This document shows positions 7,930-15,111 of a DNA stretch of 64,000 nt, piece after piece; position 1 is the first letter of the stretch, and the number at the start of each line of letters is the position of its first letter. Location: assembly GCF_900608595.1 (NCBI RefSeq), contig NZ_UWYY01000014.1:62001-126000 (forward strand). Reading direction: 5' to 3'. A model generated the notes under the pieces. It worked only from the letters and a program-made list of their open reading frames with translations, made no database searches and had not been told where the DNA came from. Made by a program: the position numbers and the translations under genes. This DNA comes from Promicromonospora panici (lineage in GTDB: Bacteria > Actinomycetota > Actinomycetes > Actinomycetales > Cellulomonadaceae).

Positions 7930-8577
7930 TCAGGAACGCAGGTACGTAAGCACCGCACGCACCCGGCGGTGGTGGTCGGTGTCCTCGACGTACAGGCCCA
8001 ACTTGGCAAAGATGCTGCGGACATGCTTTTCCACCGCGCCGCCACTCACCACGAGCTTGCGCGCGATGGCCTGGTTGGAGTGGCCTTCGGCCATGAGCCC
8101 GAGCACCTCCCGCTCCCGCGCGGTCAGCGTCGCCAGGGGGTCGTTGCCACGGCGCCGAACCATCAGCTGGGCCACCACCTGAGGATCGAACACCGTCCCC
8201 CCGGCGGCGACCCGTCGCAGCCCGTCGATGAACTGGTCGACGTCCACCACGCGGTCCTTCAGCAGGTAGCCCACGGCTCCCCTGGCGTCGGCCAGCAGGT
8301 CCTCGGCGTAGGAGACCTCCACGTACTGCGACAGGATCAGCACCGGCGACCCGGGAACCCGCTCGCGGGCCGCGACCGCGGCCTTCAGGCCCTCGTCGGT
8401 GAACGACGGGGGCATCCGCACATCCACCACCGAGACGTCCGGGCGGTGGTCGACCATGGCCGAGACCAGGCTGTCGCCGTCACCCACCTCGGCGACAACC
8501 TCGAAATCGAACTCTTCCAGCAGCCGGATCAGTCCGGAACGGATCAGCACGGCGTCGTCGGCGACTACTACCCGCAT
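7930..8577 (-). CDS. NarL/LuxR-family response regulator
   Basis: The 215-residue protein has an N-terminal receiver domain (residues 1-120: acidic pair ADD near residue 7, phosphoacceptor Asp in VSVVDVRMPP, conserved Lys in YLLKDRV) and a C-terminal LuxR-type HTH (about 145-205: LTAREREVLGLMAEGHSNQA and KHVRSIFAKLGL). It is therefore a DNA-binding partner of the sensor kinase encoded immediately upstream. Its start codon lies inside the kinase 3' end (10-bp overlap, 8568-8577), so both are co-translated. The divergent ABC exporter at 10.1-11.8 kb is the likely target. Confidence 0.93.
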   Translation of the reverse strand: MRVVVADDAVLIRSGLIRLLEEFDFEVVAEVGDGDSLVSAMVDHRPDVSVVDVRMPPSFTDEGLKAAVAARERVPGSPVLILSQYVEVSYAEDLLADARGAVGYLLKDRVVDVDQFIDGLRRVAAGGTVFDPQVVAQLMVRRRGNDPLATLTAREREVLGLMAEGHSNQAIARKLVVSGGAVEKHVRSIFAKLGLYVEDTDHHRRVRAVLTYLRS

Positions 8578-9953
8578 GGGACCTCCATCACTACCACCGT
8601 TGGGCCTCCCTCGGGAGAGTGCACCACGAGATCGCCCTCGACCGACCTGGCGCGGTCGGCAAGCCCCGCGAGGCCGTGCCCCTTGGCCAGATGGGCACCG
8701 CCGATGCCATCGTCGGACAGTGTCAGGATCAGCCGGTTCGCAGTGCGGGACAGGGTGAGGCGCGCGGAGTCGGCGCGGCTGTGCTTGGCGACGTTGGTCA
8801 AGGCTTCGGCGGCCACGAAGTACACGGTGTTCTCGACCGCTGCGGAGAAGCGGTCCGGTACCGGGGCGTCCAGCTCCACCGGCACCGGGCTCCGGGCGGC
8901 CAGGGCCGCCAGTGCCTGGGCCAACCCGCGGTCGGTGAGTACCGGGGGCGCGATCCCGCGCGACAGCGTGCGTAGCTCCTCCAGGGTCTCCCGGGTCTCG
9001 GAGATTGCGCCGGCGATGGTGGCCCGTGCCGTGTTCGGGTCCTTGTCGAGCTGGCGCTGCGCCCGCGACAGCTCCATGGCCAGGTATACGAGCCGCTGCT
9101 GGGGCCCGTCGTGGATATCGCGCTCCAGGCGCCGCATCGTGTCCGCCTCGGCGGCGACGGCGGCGGCCCGCCCCTCGGACAGGTCGGCGATACGTTCGTG
9201 CAGCTCGCCGACCGCGGTCAGCAGGACGCGCCCCAGGTTCGCCCTTGCCAGGGCGGCGGCGCGCACGACGAACGGCAGGGCGAAGGCGAACAGCGCGCCC
9301 ATCGTCACGTAGAACACGGACGCGAACAGGTAGTTCTCCACCCCGACCAGCCTGGGAAGCTTCTGCAGGTTCTCGAGGCCCACCGCCTCGTGGACGATCC
9401 ATCCGTACAGCGGCCAGATGAGCATGGCCAGCGTCATGAACCACCACCCCACAGTGATGGCGAACGCGATCACGGATACGGGAAAGATCAGGATCTCGTA
9501 CAGGAGGTCCAGCCAGTACTGGCCACCGCCGAGCGGGGTGATGCTTCGCCGTAGGACGCCAGATCCCGCGGCAGGCTCGTTGTACACCGGCCGAGCCACT
9601 GAATGGCCCAGGACCTCCGGCAAGGCGTGGCGCTCGACCTCGGCGAATCCACGTGCCATCCGCAGTGCGAGTGCCAGGATCGGCAGCCCGATACCGACGG
9701 CCAGCGTTGCCACGCCCAGTCCCAGGACGGGGACGATCAGGATCACGCCGCTCAAGGACAAGGGGAAGCTGGACAGCGAGTAGAGGGTGGATACGCCGGC
9801 TTGGCGCAGCTTCGGGGACACGTCCGCATCGTAGGCGGCGAGATCGTCGGCACCCGATCCGGCAAGCATGCCGGATCGGGGTGGGGCTGGCACTACCTCT
9901 GACGTCGCCACGGTCCGGACCGTGTCGCGGGTCGTCGGTAGTGCCCACACCAC
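8568..9953 (-). CDS. Sensor histidine kinase (HisKA_3, NarL type)
   Basis: The 461-residue product has an N-terminal membrane sensor region with several helices (about residues 55-245). This is followed by a HisKA_3 dimerisation/phosphoacceptor block (ERDIHDGPQQRL, His at about 288) and a HATPase_c domain with N-box TNVAKHS, G1 DDGIGG and G2 GHGLAGLADRA. It pairs with the overlapping response regulator. The start at ATG 9953 is uncertain; an in-frame GTG at 9905 would remove 16 residues without harming any domain. Four-helix sensors of this type next to ABC exporters usually sense cell-envelope antibiotics or peptides (family knowledge, not shown here). Confidence 0.9.
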   Translation of the reverse strand: MVWALPTTRDTVRTVATSEVVPAPPRSGMLAGSGADDLAAYDADVSPKLRQAGVSTLYSLSSFPLSLSGVILIVPVLGLGVATLAVGIGLPILALALRMARGFAEVERHALPEVLGHSVARPVYNEPAAGSGVLRRSITPLGGGQYWLDLLYEILIFPVSVIAFAITVGWWFMTLAMLIWPLYGWIVHEAVGLENLQKLPRLVGVENYLFASVFYVTMGALFAFALPFVVRAAALARANLGRVLLTAVGELHERIADLSEGRAAAVAAEADTMRRLERDIHDGPQQRLVYLAMELSRAQRQLDKDPNTARATIAGAISETRETLEELRTLSRGIAPPVLTDRGLAQALAALAARSPVPVELDAPVPDRFSAAVENTVYFVAAEALTNVAKHSRADSARLTLSRTANRLILTLSDDGIGGAHLAKGHGLAGLADRARSVEGDLVVHSPEGGPTVVVMEVPCG

Positions 9954-10107
9954 CCCGAACTGGCGTGCGCACGGGATGTCTGCCCCCTGGGCGCAGTTCC
10001 TAGGTTGTTGCTGCCAGCCACGGACTGGGCGGCGAGCTGACCGCCAGCCGGGCCGGACACCTGACGACGAACACCTTCACTCGTTCAATCCACCAGACGG
10101 GAACCCC

Positions 10108-11067
10108 ATGATCGCTGCGAAAGGCCTGCACAAGAGATACGGCAAGACGGTCGCGGTGGACGATCTGTCCTTCGAGGTCCGCCCAGGGGTGGTCACCGGC
10201 TTCCTCGGCCCCAACGGGTCGGGGAAGTCCACCACCATGCGGCTGATGCTCGGCCTCGACCACGGCGAGGGCGAGGGCGAGACCTTGTTCAACGGTGAGC
10301 GGTTCACCTCGATCCGTCGACCGATGAACCAGGTCGGCACCCTGCTGGAGGCCAAGAGCCTCCACCCCACCCGCTCTGCCCGCAACCACCTGGCGATGCT
10401 CGCCTCCGCCAACGGCATCGCCGACGCCAGGATTGACCGGGTCCTGGACATGGTCGGTCTCGGCCCCGCCAAGCGCAAGATGCCCAAGGGCTACTCGCTG
10501 GGCATGTCACAGCGCCTCGGCCTGGCGCAGGCGCTGCTGGGCGACCCGCACACGCTGATGCTGGACGAGCCGACCAACGGCCTCGACCCGCACGGCATCC
10601 ACTGGATGCGCGATCTGCTCAAGAGTCTGGCCGCCGAGGGTCGCACCATCTTCGTCTCCAGCCACCTGCTCTCGGAGATGCAGCTGATGGCCGACGAGCT
10701 GGTCGTCGTCGGCCGCGGCCACATGATCTTCAACGGCGACGTCGACCAGTTCGTCCGCGAGTTCACCACGTCCACGGTGGTCGTGCGCAGCCCCTTCGCC
10801 GACGCCTTCGTCTCCGTCCTTGAAGCCAAGGGCGCGAGCATCACCGAGGGCGACGACGGCGAACTGGTCGTCTCGGACATGGAGATCGACCATGTCGGGC
10901 ACCTGGCCTTCACCGAGGGCATCGAGCTTGCGGAGCTCTCCCGCCGCTCGGCCTCGCTCGAAGAGGCCTTCATGTCCGCCACCGGCGCCGCGGAGCAATT
11001 CGTCGCCGAGATGCCGATCCAGACCGCTCAGACCGCTCAGACCCCCGAAGGAGCCCAGCATGCTTGA
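10108..11067 (+). CDS. ABC transporter ATP-binding protein (exporter)
   Basis: This 319-residue ATPase has the canonical motifs: Walker A GPNGSGKST (about residues 38-46), signature SLGMSQRLG, Walker B LMLDEPTNGLD and the switch His in IFVSSHLLSEM. It belongs to the drug/bacteriocin exporter group (CcmA/YxlF type) that energises a separately encoded permease. Residues after about 210 form the usual C-terminal extension, ending in an unusual TAQTAQTPEGAQ tail that overlaps the next gene. The ATG at 10108 was chosen because Rossmann-like ABC homology begins at once; upstream frame sequence is unrelated. It diverges from the two-component system, suggesting regulation by it. Confidence 0.93.
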   Translation: MIAAKGLHKRYGKTVAVDDLSFEVRPGVVTGFLGPNGSGKSTTMRLMLGLDHGEGEGETLFNGERFTSIRRPMNQVGTLLEAKSLHPTRSARNHLAMLASANGIADARIDRVLDMVGLGPAKRKMPKGYSLGMSQRLGLAQALLGDPHTLMLDEPTNGLDPHGIHWMRDLLKSLAAEGRTIFVSSHLLSEMQLMADELVVVGRGHMIFNGDVDQFVREFTTSTVVVRSPFADAFVSVLEAKGASITEGDDGELVVSDMEIDHVGHLAFTEGIELAELSRRSASLEEAFMSATGAAEQFVAEMPIQTAQTAQTPEGAQHA

Positions 11068-11845
11068 TGCACTCAGATACGAATGGACACGGCTGCGCAC
11101 GCTTCGCTCGACCTACTGGATGGCCGGCTCCGGCCTGGTGGCCTCCGCCGCGATTCCGGTGGTCCTCGGCCTCGGCGCCAACGACGAGCCGCTCCATGCC
11201 GACGCCGTGAACCTCAGCGTCAACGGCGGGGCGAGTTTCGTGATCCCGTTCCTGGCGGTGTTCATGGCCGTGGTCGGTATCTTCGCGACCGGCCACGAGT
11301 ACCGGCACGGCACGATCCAGCCGACCCTGACCGCGCTTCCGCAGCGCTCGCGCCTGATCCTGGCGAAGATCCTGACCGTCACCGCGCTGACGTCCGTGGT
11401 CACTCTGGCGTCGATCGCGATCAACGCGGCCCTTGTACTCGTGTTCTGGGGCGAGGTCCCAGGCCTGTTCGATGACCCCGTACGCTCGGCACTGCTGGGA
11501 TACGTGGCCCACAACGTGATCTACGCACTGGTCGGGCTCGGCCTGGGGCTGCTGTTCCGCGGCGTGCCCTCGGCGCTGGTGGTCATCTTCCTGATGCCGC
11601 TGATTGTCGAGACCCTGATCGTCGGGCTCACCATGGTCCCGGCCCTGGCATGGCTGGTACCGGCCGTGAAGTTCCTGCCGTTCACCGCCGGTGCGGAACT
11701 GATGCTGACCAGCCCGGCGAACTTCGGGCCCGCGGCTCCGGACTTCGGCTTCTTCGACCGCTGGGCCTCGGGCGGCGTGTTCGCGCTCTTCGCGGCCCTG
11801 ATCATCGGTGCCGCCTGGATCCTGTTCAAGAAGCGCGACGCGTAG
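11060..11845 (+). CDS. ABC-2 type permease
   Basis: The 261-residue protein has six hydrophobic segments, an N-terminal MLDALRYEWTRLRTLRSTYW start typical of ABC-2 permeases, and the GHEYRHGTIQPTLTALPQR motif found in this family between helices 2 and 3. Its ATG at 11060 overlaps the ATPase stop by eight bases and has a GAAGGAG ribosome-binding site inside the ATPase gene, so the two are coupled. It would form the membrane channel of the exporter. Substrate unknown; antibiotic or envelope-stress peptide export is plausible from the adjacent sensor system. Confidence 0.9.
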   Translation: MLDALRYEWTRLRTLRSTYWMAGSGLVASAAIPVVLGLGANDEPLHADAVNLSVNGGASFVIPFLAVFMAVVGIFATGHEYRHGTIQPTLTALPQRSRLILAKILTVTALTSVVTLASIAINAALVLVFWGEVPGLFDDPVRSALLGYVAHNVIYALVGLGLGLLFRGVPSALVVIFLMPLIVETLIVGLTMVPALAWLVPAVKFLPFTAGAELMLTSPANFGPAAPDFGFFDRWASGGVFALFAALIIGAAWILFKKRDA

Positions 11846-11861
11846 TTCCACGACGACGAAC

Positions 11862-11884
11862 GGCCCGGAGCATCGCTCCGGGCC
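11862..11884 (+). terminator. Hairpin terminator after ABC exporter operon
   Basis: A perfect 10-bp stem GGCCCGGAGC / GCTCCGGGCC with a three-base loop (11872-11874) begins 17 bp after the permease stop. There is no T-tract, as is common in high-GC actinobacteria. Confidence 0.7.
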
Positions 11885-12229
11885 CGACGTCGGTGGTGGT
11901 TTCGGCGGCGCGAGGGCGACGCAGACGTTCGCATCGTCGTCGGCGTCGGATACGACCCCCTGCATGGCTCTGGCTCTTTCGCTCAGCGGCCTGACCCGGT
12001 GTGACTGCCGGGGGGCTCCGAGCGAGCGCCGGTCGGTACCAGGTCCACGAGTCGACTCACGTAGTTGCGTCCTACGGGCTGGTCGCGTTGCACGATGCGC
12101 AGGTGGACAGGGCCGGCCAGCGCTTCGACCACCCCCGGACGTCAGCCTCATTACTTCTCCAGGTGCCCTGCGAGGAACGTCGAAGGCCGCTGACCTGCAC
12201 TTTCGTGCGGTTCAGCGGCCTTCACCGGG
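11885..12229. other. Non-coding gap downstream of exporter and tRNA-Ala
   Basis: No gene is supported. The stretch includes an imperfect long hairpin at 12185-12220 (GGCCGCTGA near one end, its complement TCAGCGGCC at the other, loop around TTTCG), just past the 3' end of the minus-strand tRNA-Ala, which is a likely tRNA terminator. Confidence 0.5.
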
Positions 12230-12302
12230 TGGAGCTAGGGGGATTCGAACCCCCGACCTTCTCATTGCGAACGAGACGCGCTACCAACTGCGCCATAGCC
12301 CC
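12230..12302 (-). tRNA. tRNA-Ala (anticodon CGC)
   Basis: The 73-base minus-strand gene folds into a full cloverleaf. The 7-bp acceptor pairs GGGGCTA with TAGCTCC (one G-U), the D-stem GCGC/GCGC encloses AGTTGGTA, and the anticodon stem TCTCG/TGAGA encloses loop TTCGCAA, giving anticodon CGC for alanine GCG codons. The T-arm is GGGGG-TTCGAAT-CCCCC and the discriminator is A73. CCA is not encoded. Its 3' half is duplicated at 7620-7653 in the same orientation. Confidence 0.95.
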
Positions 12303-12356
12303 TCGGACTGCAGAAGAGTAGCACTTCACCTCAGGTGATCCGCAACTTGATCCGGT

Positions 12357-12390
12357 GTCGCGCGGGTCACGAACCCATGACCCGCGCGAC
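12357..12390 (-). terminator. Perfect hairpin downstream of SepX-like gene
   Basis: A perfect 13-bp inverted repeat (12357-12369 with 12378-12390, eight-base loop) lies about 45 bp past the stop of the minus-strand SepX/GlpR-like gene and just upstream of tRNA-Ala. It is a probable terminator separating them; no T-tract. Confidence 0.7.
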
Positions 12391-12436
12391 CTCGACCAGC
12401 AACATCACACTCGGCGACGGCACCCAGCGACCAACC

Positions 12437-13543
12437 TCACCCAGCCGCCCGACGTCGCGCCAGGATCTCCTCCAGCGGCGTGGCCAGCGTCTCGGACTTC
12501 ATGCGCGGCGGCTCGCCCCGCAGGAGCTCGTCCTCGGCGACCGGGTCGGCGTCGGCCGGCTTGGCCCCGGACACCGGCACCGACGGAGGCATCCCGGCCG
12601 TAGCCGCGACGACCTCACGCCCGGACGTATTCGGCCCCGCCGTCGGCCCCTGCGACGTCCCCGAAGGCAGCGCCGCCGGCTGGCGCTGCGGCGCGGCCGG
12701 CTTGGTCACGTACGTGGGCAGCGGAACGGGGACGGGGTCCCAGGCTCGTCCGCTGGGCACCTCGTCCCGCTTCGCCGGCTCCTCCGAGTCGGCGTCAGAA
12801 GGCGCATCAGGCTCGACCGGAACCTCGATGACCTTGGGCTTCGCCGGGCCGTCGAGGATCTCGTCGAGCACGTCCTTGCGGGCGACCCGTGGGATCGCCT
12901 GCGTCACGGTGCTCGAGCCGTGGGTCGCCAGACCGGTCACCTGCGCCCGGTTGCGCGGCGCGTACGGGCCACCGTTGGCGAGGGCTCGAGCCTGCGTGGC
13001 GCGCTGCCGCGCGGCCCGCACGGTCTCCTGCCATCGGGCGTCCGCCCGCCGGGCGGCACGGGCCGCGCGCCGCCCCAGGAACAGCACGAACAGCAGCATG
13101 GCCGACGACGTAACAGCGAACCCCCAGTGCAGCCGGTCGAACCCGACGAGCGTCCAGGTGGTGATGCTGCACACCAGCAGGAAGATCGACACGATGAACC
13201 GACGACGCGCCCGCGCCGCCCGCCGTGCGCGTCGCTCCAGCCGGCGGATGCGCTCCGCCGTCAGCGGACGACCGCGGACCATGATCTGGAGCGGGTGCCC
13301 CTTCGGGGTCGGGTGGGCGACGCGCGGCACACCCTGGCCGGTACCCCGCGGCTTGCCGTCAGTAGCCATCGCCCCTCCTTTCCTGCCCGAGCCACTCATC
13401 GCGACGATGCGCAGCCCTACCGAGAATCTGTCCGTGACCCGCGCGTCGGCGAGCTCCGACCGCTGGCGCACCAGACTGGGGAGCCAGTAGCCCAGCCACA
13501 GGACGAACAGCGCTACGGCTGTGAGCCCTGCAGTCGATTCCAC
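12437..13543 (-). CDS. sepX: SepX/GlpR-like divisome membrane protein
   Basis: The 368-residue protein has an N-terminal membrane helix followed by a conserved segment (LVRQRSELADARVTDRFS then GLRIVAMS) typical of the actinobacterial SepX (Streptomyces) / GlpR (Corynebacterium) family. These proteins anchor a gephyrin-like FtsZ-binding protein or support Z-ring stability. A second pair of helices lies at about residues 113-157, and the C-terminal half is disordered, Pro/Ala-rich and acidic. The position directly after a RimJ-type acetyltransferase also matches the conserved neighbourhood of this family. The usual galU and glp (moeA-like) genes are not between it and the 5-FCL gene here. Identification rests on the N-terminus and context. 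Confidence 0.65.
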   Translation of the reverse strand: MESTAGLTAVALFVLWLGYWLPSLVRQRSELADARVTDRFSVGLRIVAMSGSGRKGGAMATDGKPRGTGQGVPRVAHPTPKGHPLQIMVRGRPLTAERIRRLERRARRAARARRRFIVSIFLLVCSITTWTLVGFDRLHWGFAVTSSAMLLFVLFLGRRAARAARRADARWQETVRAARQRATQARALANGGPYAPRNRAQVTGLATHGSSTVTQAIPRVARKDVLDEILDGPAKPKVIEVPVEPDAPSDADSEEPAKRDEVPSGRAWDPVPVPLPTYVTKPAAPQRQPAALPSGTSQGPTAGPNTSGREVVAATAGMPPSVPVSGAKPADADPVAEDELLRGEPPRMKSETLATPLEEILARRRAAG

Positions 13544-13603
13544 GACACGACGTTAGGCGAGCATCGCCAAGGGCTGCCGCACCGCGCACGGCGTGTCCCG
13601 CCG

Positions 13604-14374
13604 TCAGAGCGCTTCCCGCAGGCGCTGCCAGCGCGCCAGCAGCCCCTCGGGGACCTCCTCGGTGGTGATCGCGAAGGTGCGATGGTCGCGCCACTGGCCC
13701 TGGATGTGCAGGAAGCGCTCGCGGACGCCCTCGTCCCGCAGGCCGAGCTTCTCGACGACCCGCAGGCTCGGCTTGTTCTCGGGCCGGATGTTGATCTCGA
13801 CGCGGTGCAGGCCAAGGAAGAACGCGTAGTCCGTGGCCATCGCCACGGCCGTCGGGATCACGCCCCGCCCGGCCACGCTCTGGCTGACCCAGTACCCGAT
13901 GCTCGCGGAGCACATCGAGCCCCACGTGATGGAGGAGACCGTCAGCTGGCCCACGAGGGCGCCGTCGAGCTCCACGCCGAACGGGAGCGACGTCCCGGCG
14001 CGCGCCTGCGCGGAGAGCGAGCGCACGTACTCACCGAACGTCGAGGCGATGTACCGGTTCGCACCGGGCGCCGTCGCCTCCCAGCGCTCGAGCCAGGCTG
14101 CGTTCTCCGCCCGCAGGCGTGCCCAGTCACTCGCGTCCCGCCGCCGGAGCGGGCGCAGTACGACGACACCGGCCGGCGTGTCCTCGCGTAGCGTCACCGG
14201 CCATGGCTTAGCCACCGTCCACCCCTTCAGCTTTCCCGTTGCGCCTTCCGGCGCGTCCGACTTGCTCGACGGCATCATCCTTCGCCCCTTGCCACGTCCC
14301 ATGACGTATCCCCCACTGGAGGAGGGTCTACCACGCTCGGTGGTCTGAGACCCGTCGAGCAACCGCTCGGACAT
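13604..14374 (-). CDS. GNAT acetyltransferase, RimJ/RimL type
   Basis: The 256-residue product is an acetyl-CoA-dependent N-acetyltransferase of the RimJ group, which modifies ribosomal protein or other N-termini. Visible features are VVLRPLRRRDASDW (strand 1/helix 1), VGQLTVSSITWGSMCSASIG, the acetyl-CoA binding GYWVSQSVAGRGVIPTAV loop, and HRVEINIRPENKPSLRVVEK (the NxxS motif). The domain itself starts at about residue 70 of this model. The start is uncertain: ATG 14374 is used here, while ATG 14302 would remove 24 residues and is also reasonable. The gene lies between the SepX-like gene and the divergent 5-FCL gene. Confidence 0.85.
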   Translation of the reverse strand: MSERLLDGSQTTERGRPSSSGGYVMGRGKGRRMMPSSKSDAPEGATGKLKGWTVAKPWPVTLREDTPAGVVVLRPLRRRDASDWARLRAENAAWLERWEATAPGANRYIASTFGEYVRSLSAQARAGTSLPFGVELDGALVGQLTVSSITWGSMCSASIGYWVSQSVAGRGVIPTAVAMATDYAFFLGLHRVEINIRPENKPSLRVVEKLGLRDEGVRERFLHIQGQWRDHRTFAITTEEVPEGLLARWQRLREAL

Positions 14375-14439
14375 GTTCTCGCCTTCTTCGTACGCTGTTC
14401 GTAACAATCTTGTCTCGGAGTCTTGGCACAATAGCGGTC

Positions 14440-15084
14440 ATGAGCGGCATCTCTGTCCCGACGCCACAGCCGTACCCCGTGCTACCCGGGATGGAGACTG
14501 CTGACGCGAAGGAAGAGCTCCGCCGCGCGATCCGGGCCCAGCGCGGGCATCGATCGGCCCGGCAGAGGGCGCACGCCGCCGAGTCCTTCGCCGACATCAT
14601 CGAGTCGATTCCCGACGTTCGCGACGCGGGATGCGTAGCCGCGTACGCGGCACGCAGCGCCGAGCCCGGCATGCTTCCGCTCCTCGACCGCCTCACGGGC
14701 CGCGGCGTCCGCGTGCTGCTCCCCGTGCTCGGCGCGGGCCTGGCGCGCGACTGGGCCGACTACACCGGCCCGGACGACCTCCTGGAGCGCGCGCCCGGCC
14801 GCCCGCCCGAACCGGGCGGTCCCACGCTGGGCACGGACGCCACCAAGCTGGCCGACGTCGTCCTCGCGCCGGCTCTCGCCGTCGACACCCGCGGGGTGCG
14901 CCTCGGCCAGGGCGGCGGCTGGTACGACCGCGCCCTCACCCACCTGCGGCCGGGCGCGAAGGTGGTCGCCGTCGTCTTCCCCGAAGAGGTCTACGACGCC
15001 GCGCACCAGCCGCTGCCGCGCGAGGAGCACGACATCCTGGTGCACGCCGTCGCGACGACCACCGACTGGCGCTGGCTCGGCTGA
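14440..15084 (+). CDS. 5-formyltetrahydrofolate cyclo-ligase (5-FCL)
   Basis: This 214-residue protein matches the 5-FCL/ygfA family, which converts 5-formyl-THF to 5,10-methenyl-THF with ATP. The ATP- and folate-binding motif LGQGGGWYDRAL (family consensus GxGGGYYDR) is present at about residues 163-174. An N-terminal KEELRRAIRAQR helix and VVLAPALAVDTRG precede it. The ATG at 14440 was chosen because the protein begins just before the KxxLR helix. It diverges from the RimJ-like gene with only 65 bp between them, so promoters overlap. A shared bidirectional hairpin follows its stop. Confidence 0.9.
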   Translation: MSGISVPTPQPYPVLPGMETADAKEELRRAIRAQRGHRSARQRAHAAESFADIIESIPDVRDAGCVAAYAARSAEPGMLPLLDRLTGRGVRVLLPVLGAGLARDWADYTGPDDLLERAPGRPPEPGGPTLGTDATKLADVVLAPALAVDTRGVRLGQGGGWYDRALTHLRPGAKVVAVVFPEEVYDAAHQPLPREEHDILVHAVATTTDWRWLG

Positions 15085-15111
15085 CCCCTACCTCAGGGGG
15101 TGAGGGTCAGC
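15080..15111. terminator. Bidirectional terminator between 5-FCL and penicillin acylase
   Basis: Inverted arms GCTGACCC (15080-15087) and GGGTCAGC (15104-15111), with an inner ACCCCT/AGGGGGT pair, overlap the stop codons of the two convergent genes (stops at 15084 and 15093). The hairpin can therefore terminate both directions while being partly translated. Confidence 0.65.

Noticed and set aside
10108..11845. Assignment of the ABC exporter to a named antibiotic-resistance system
   Set aside because: Only generic exporter motifs are visible; nothing in the sequence identifies the drug or peptide.
12001..12338. Open frames with the pattern GGFEPPTF or GARGIRTPDLL over the tRNA-Ala
   Set aside because: These are the familiar false translations of tRNA genes read on the opposite strand.
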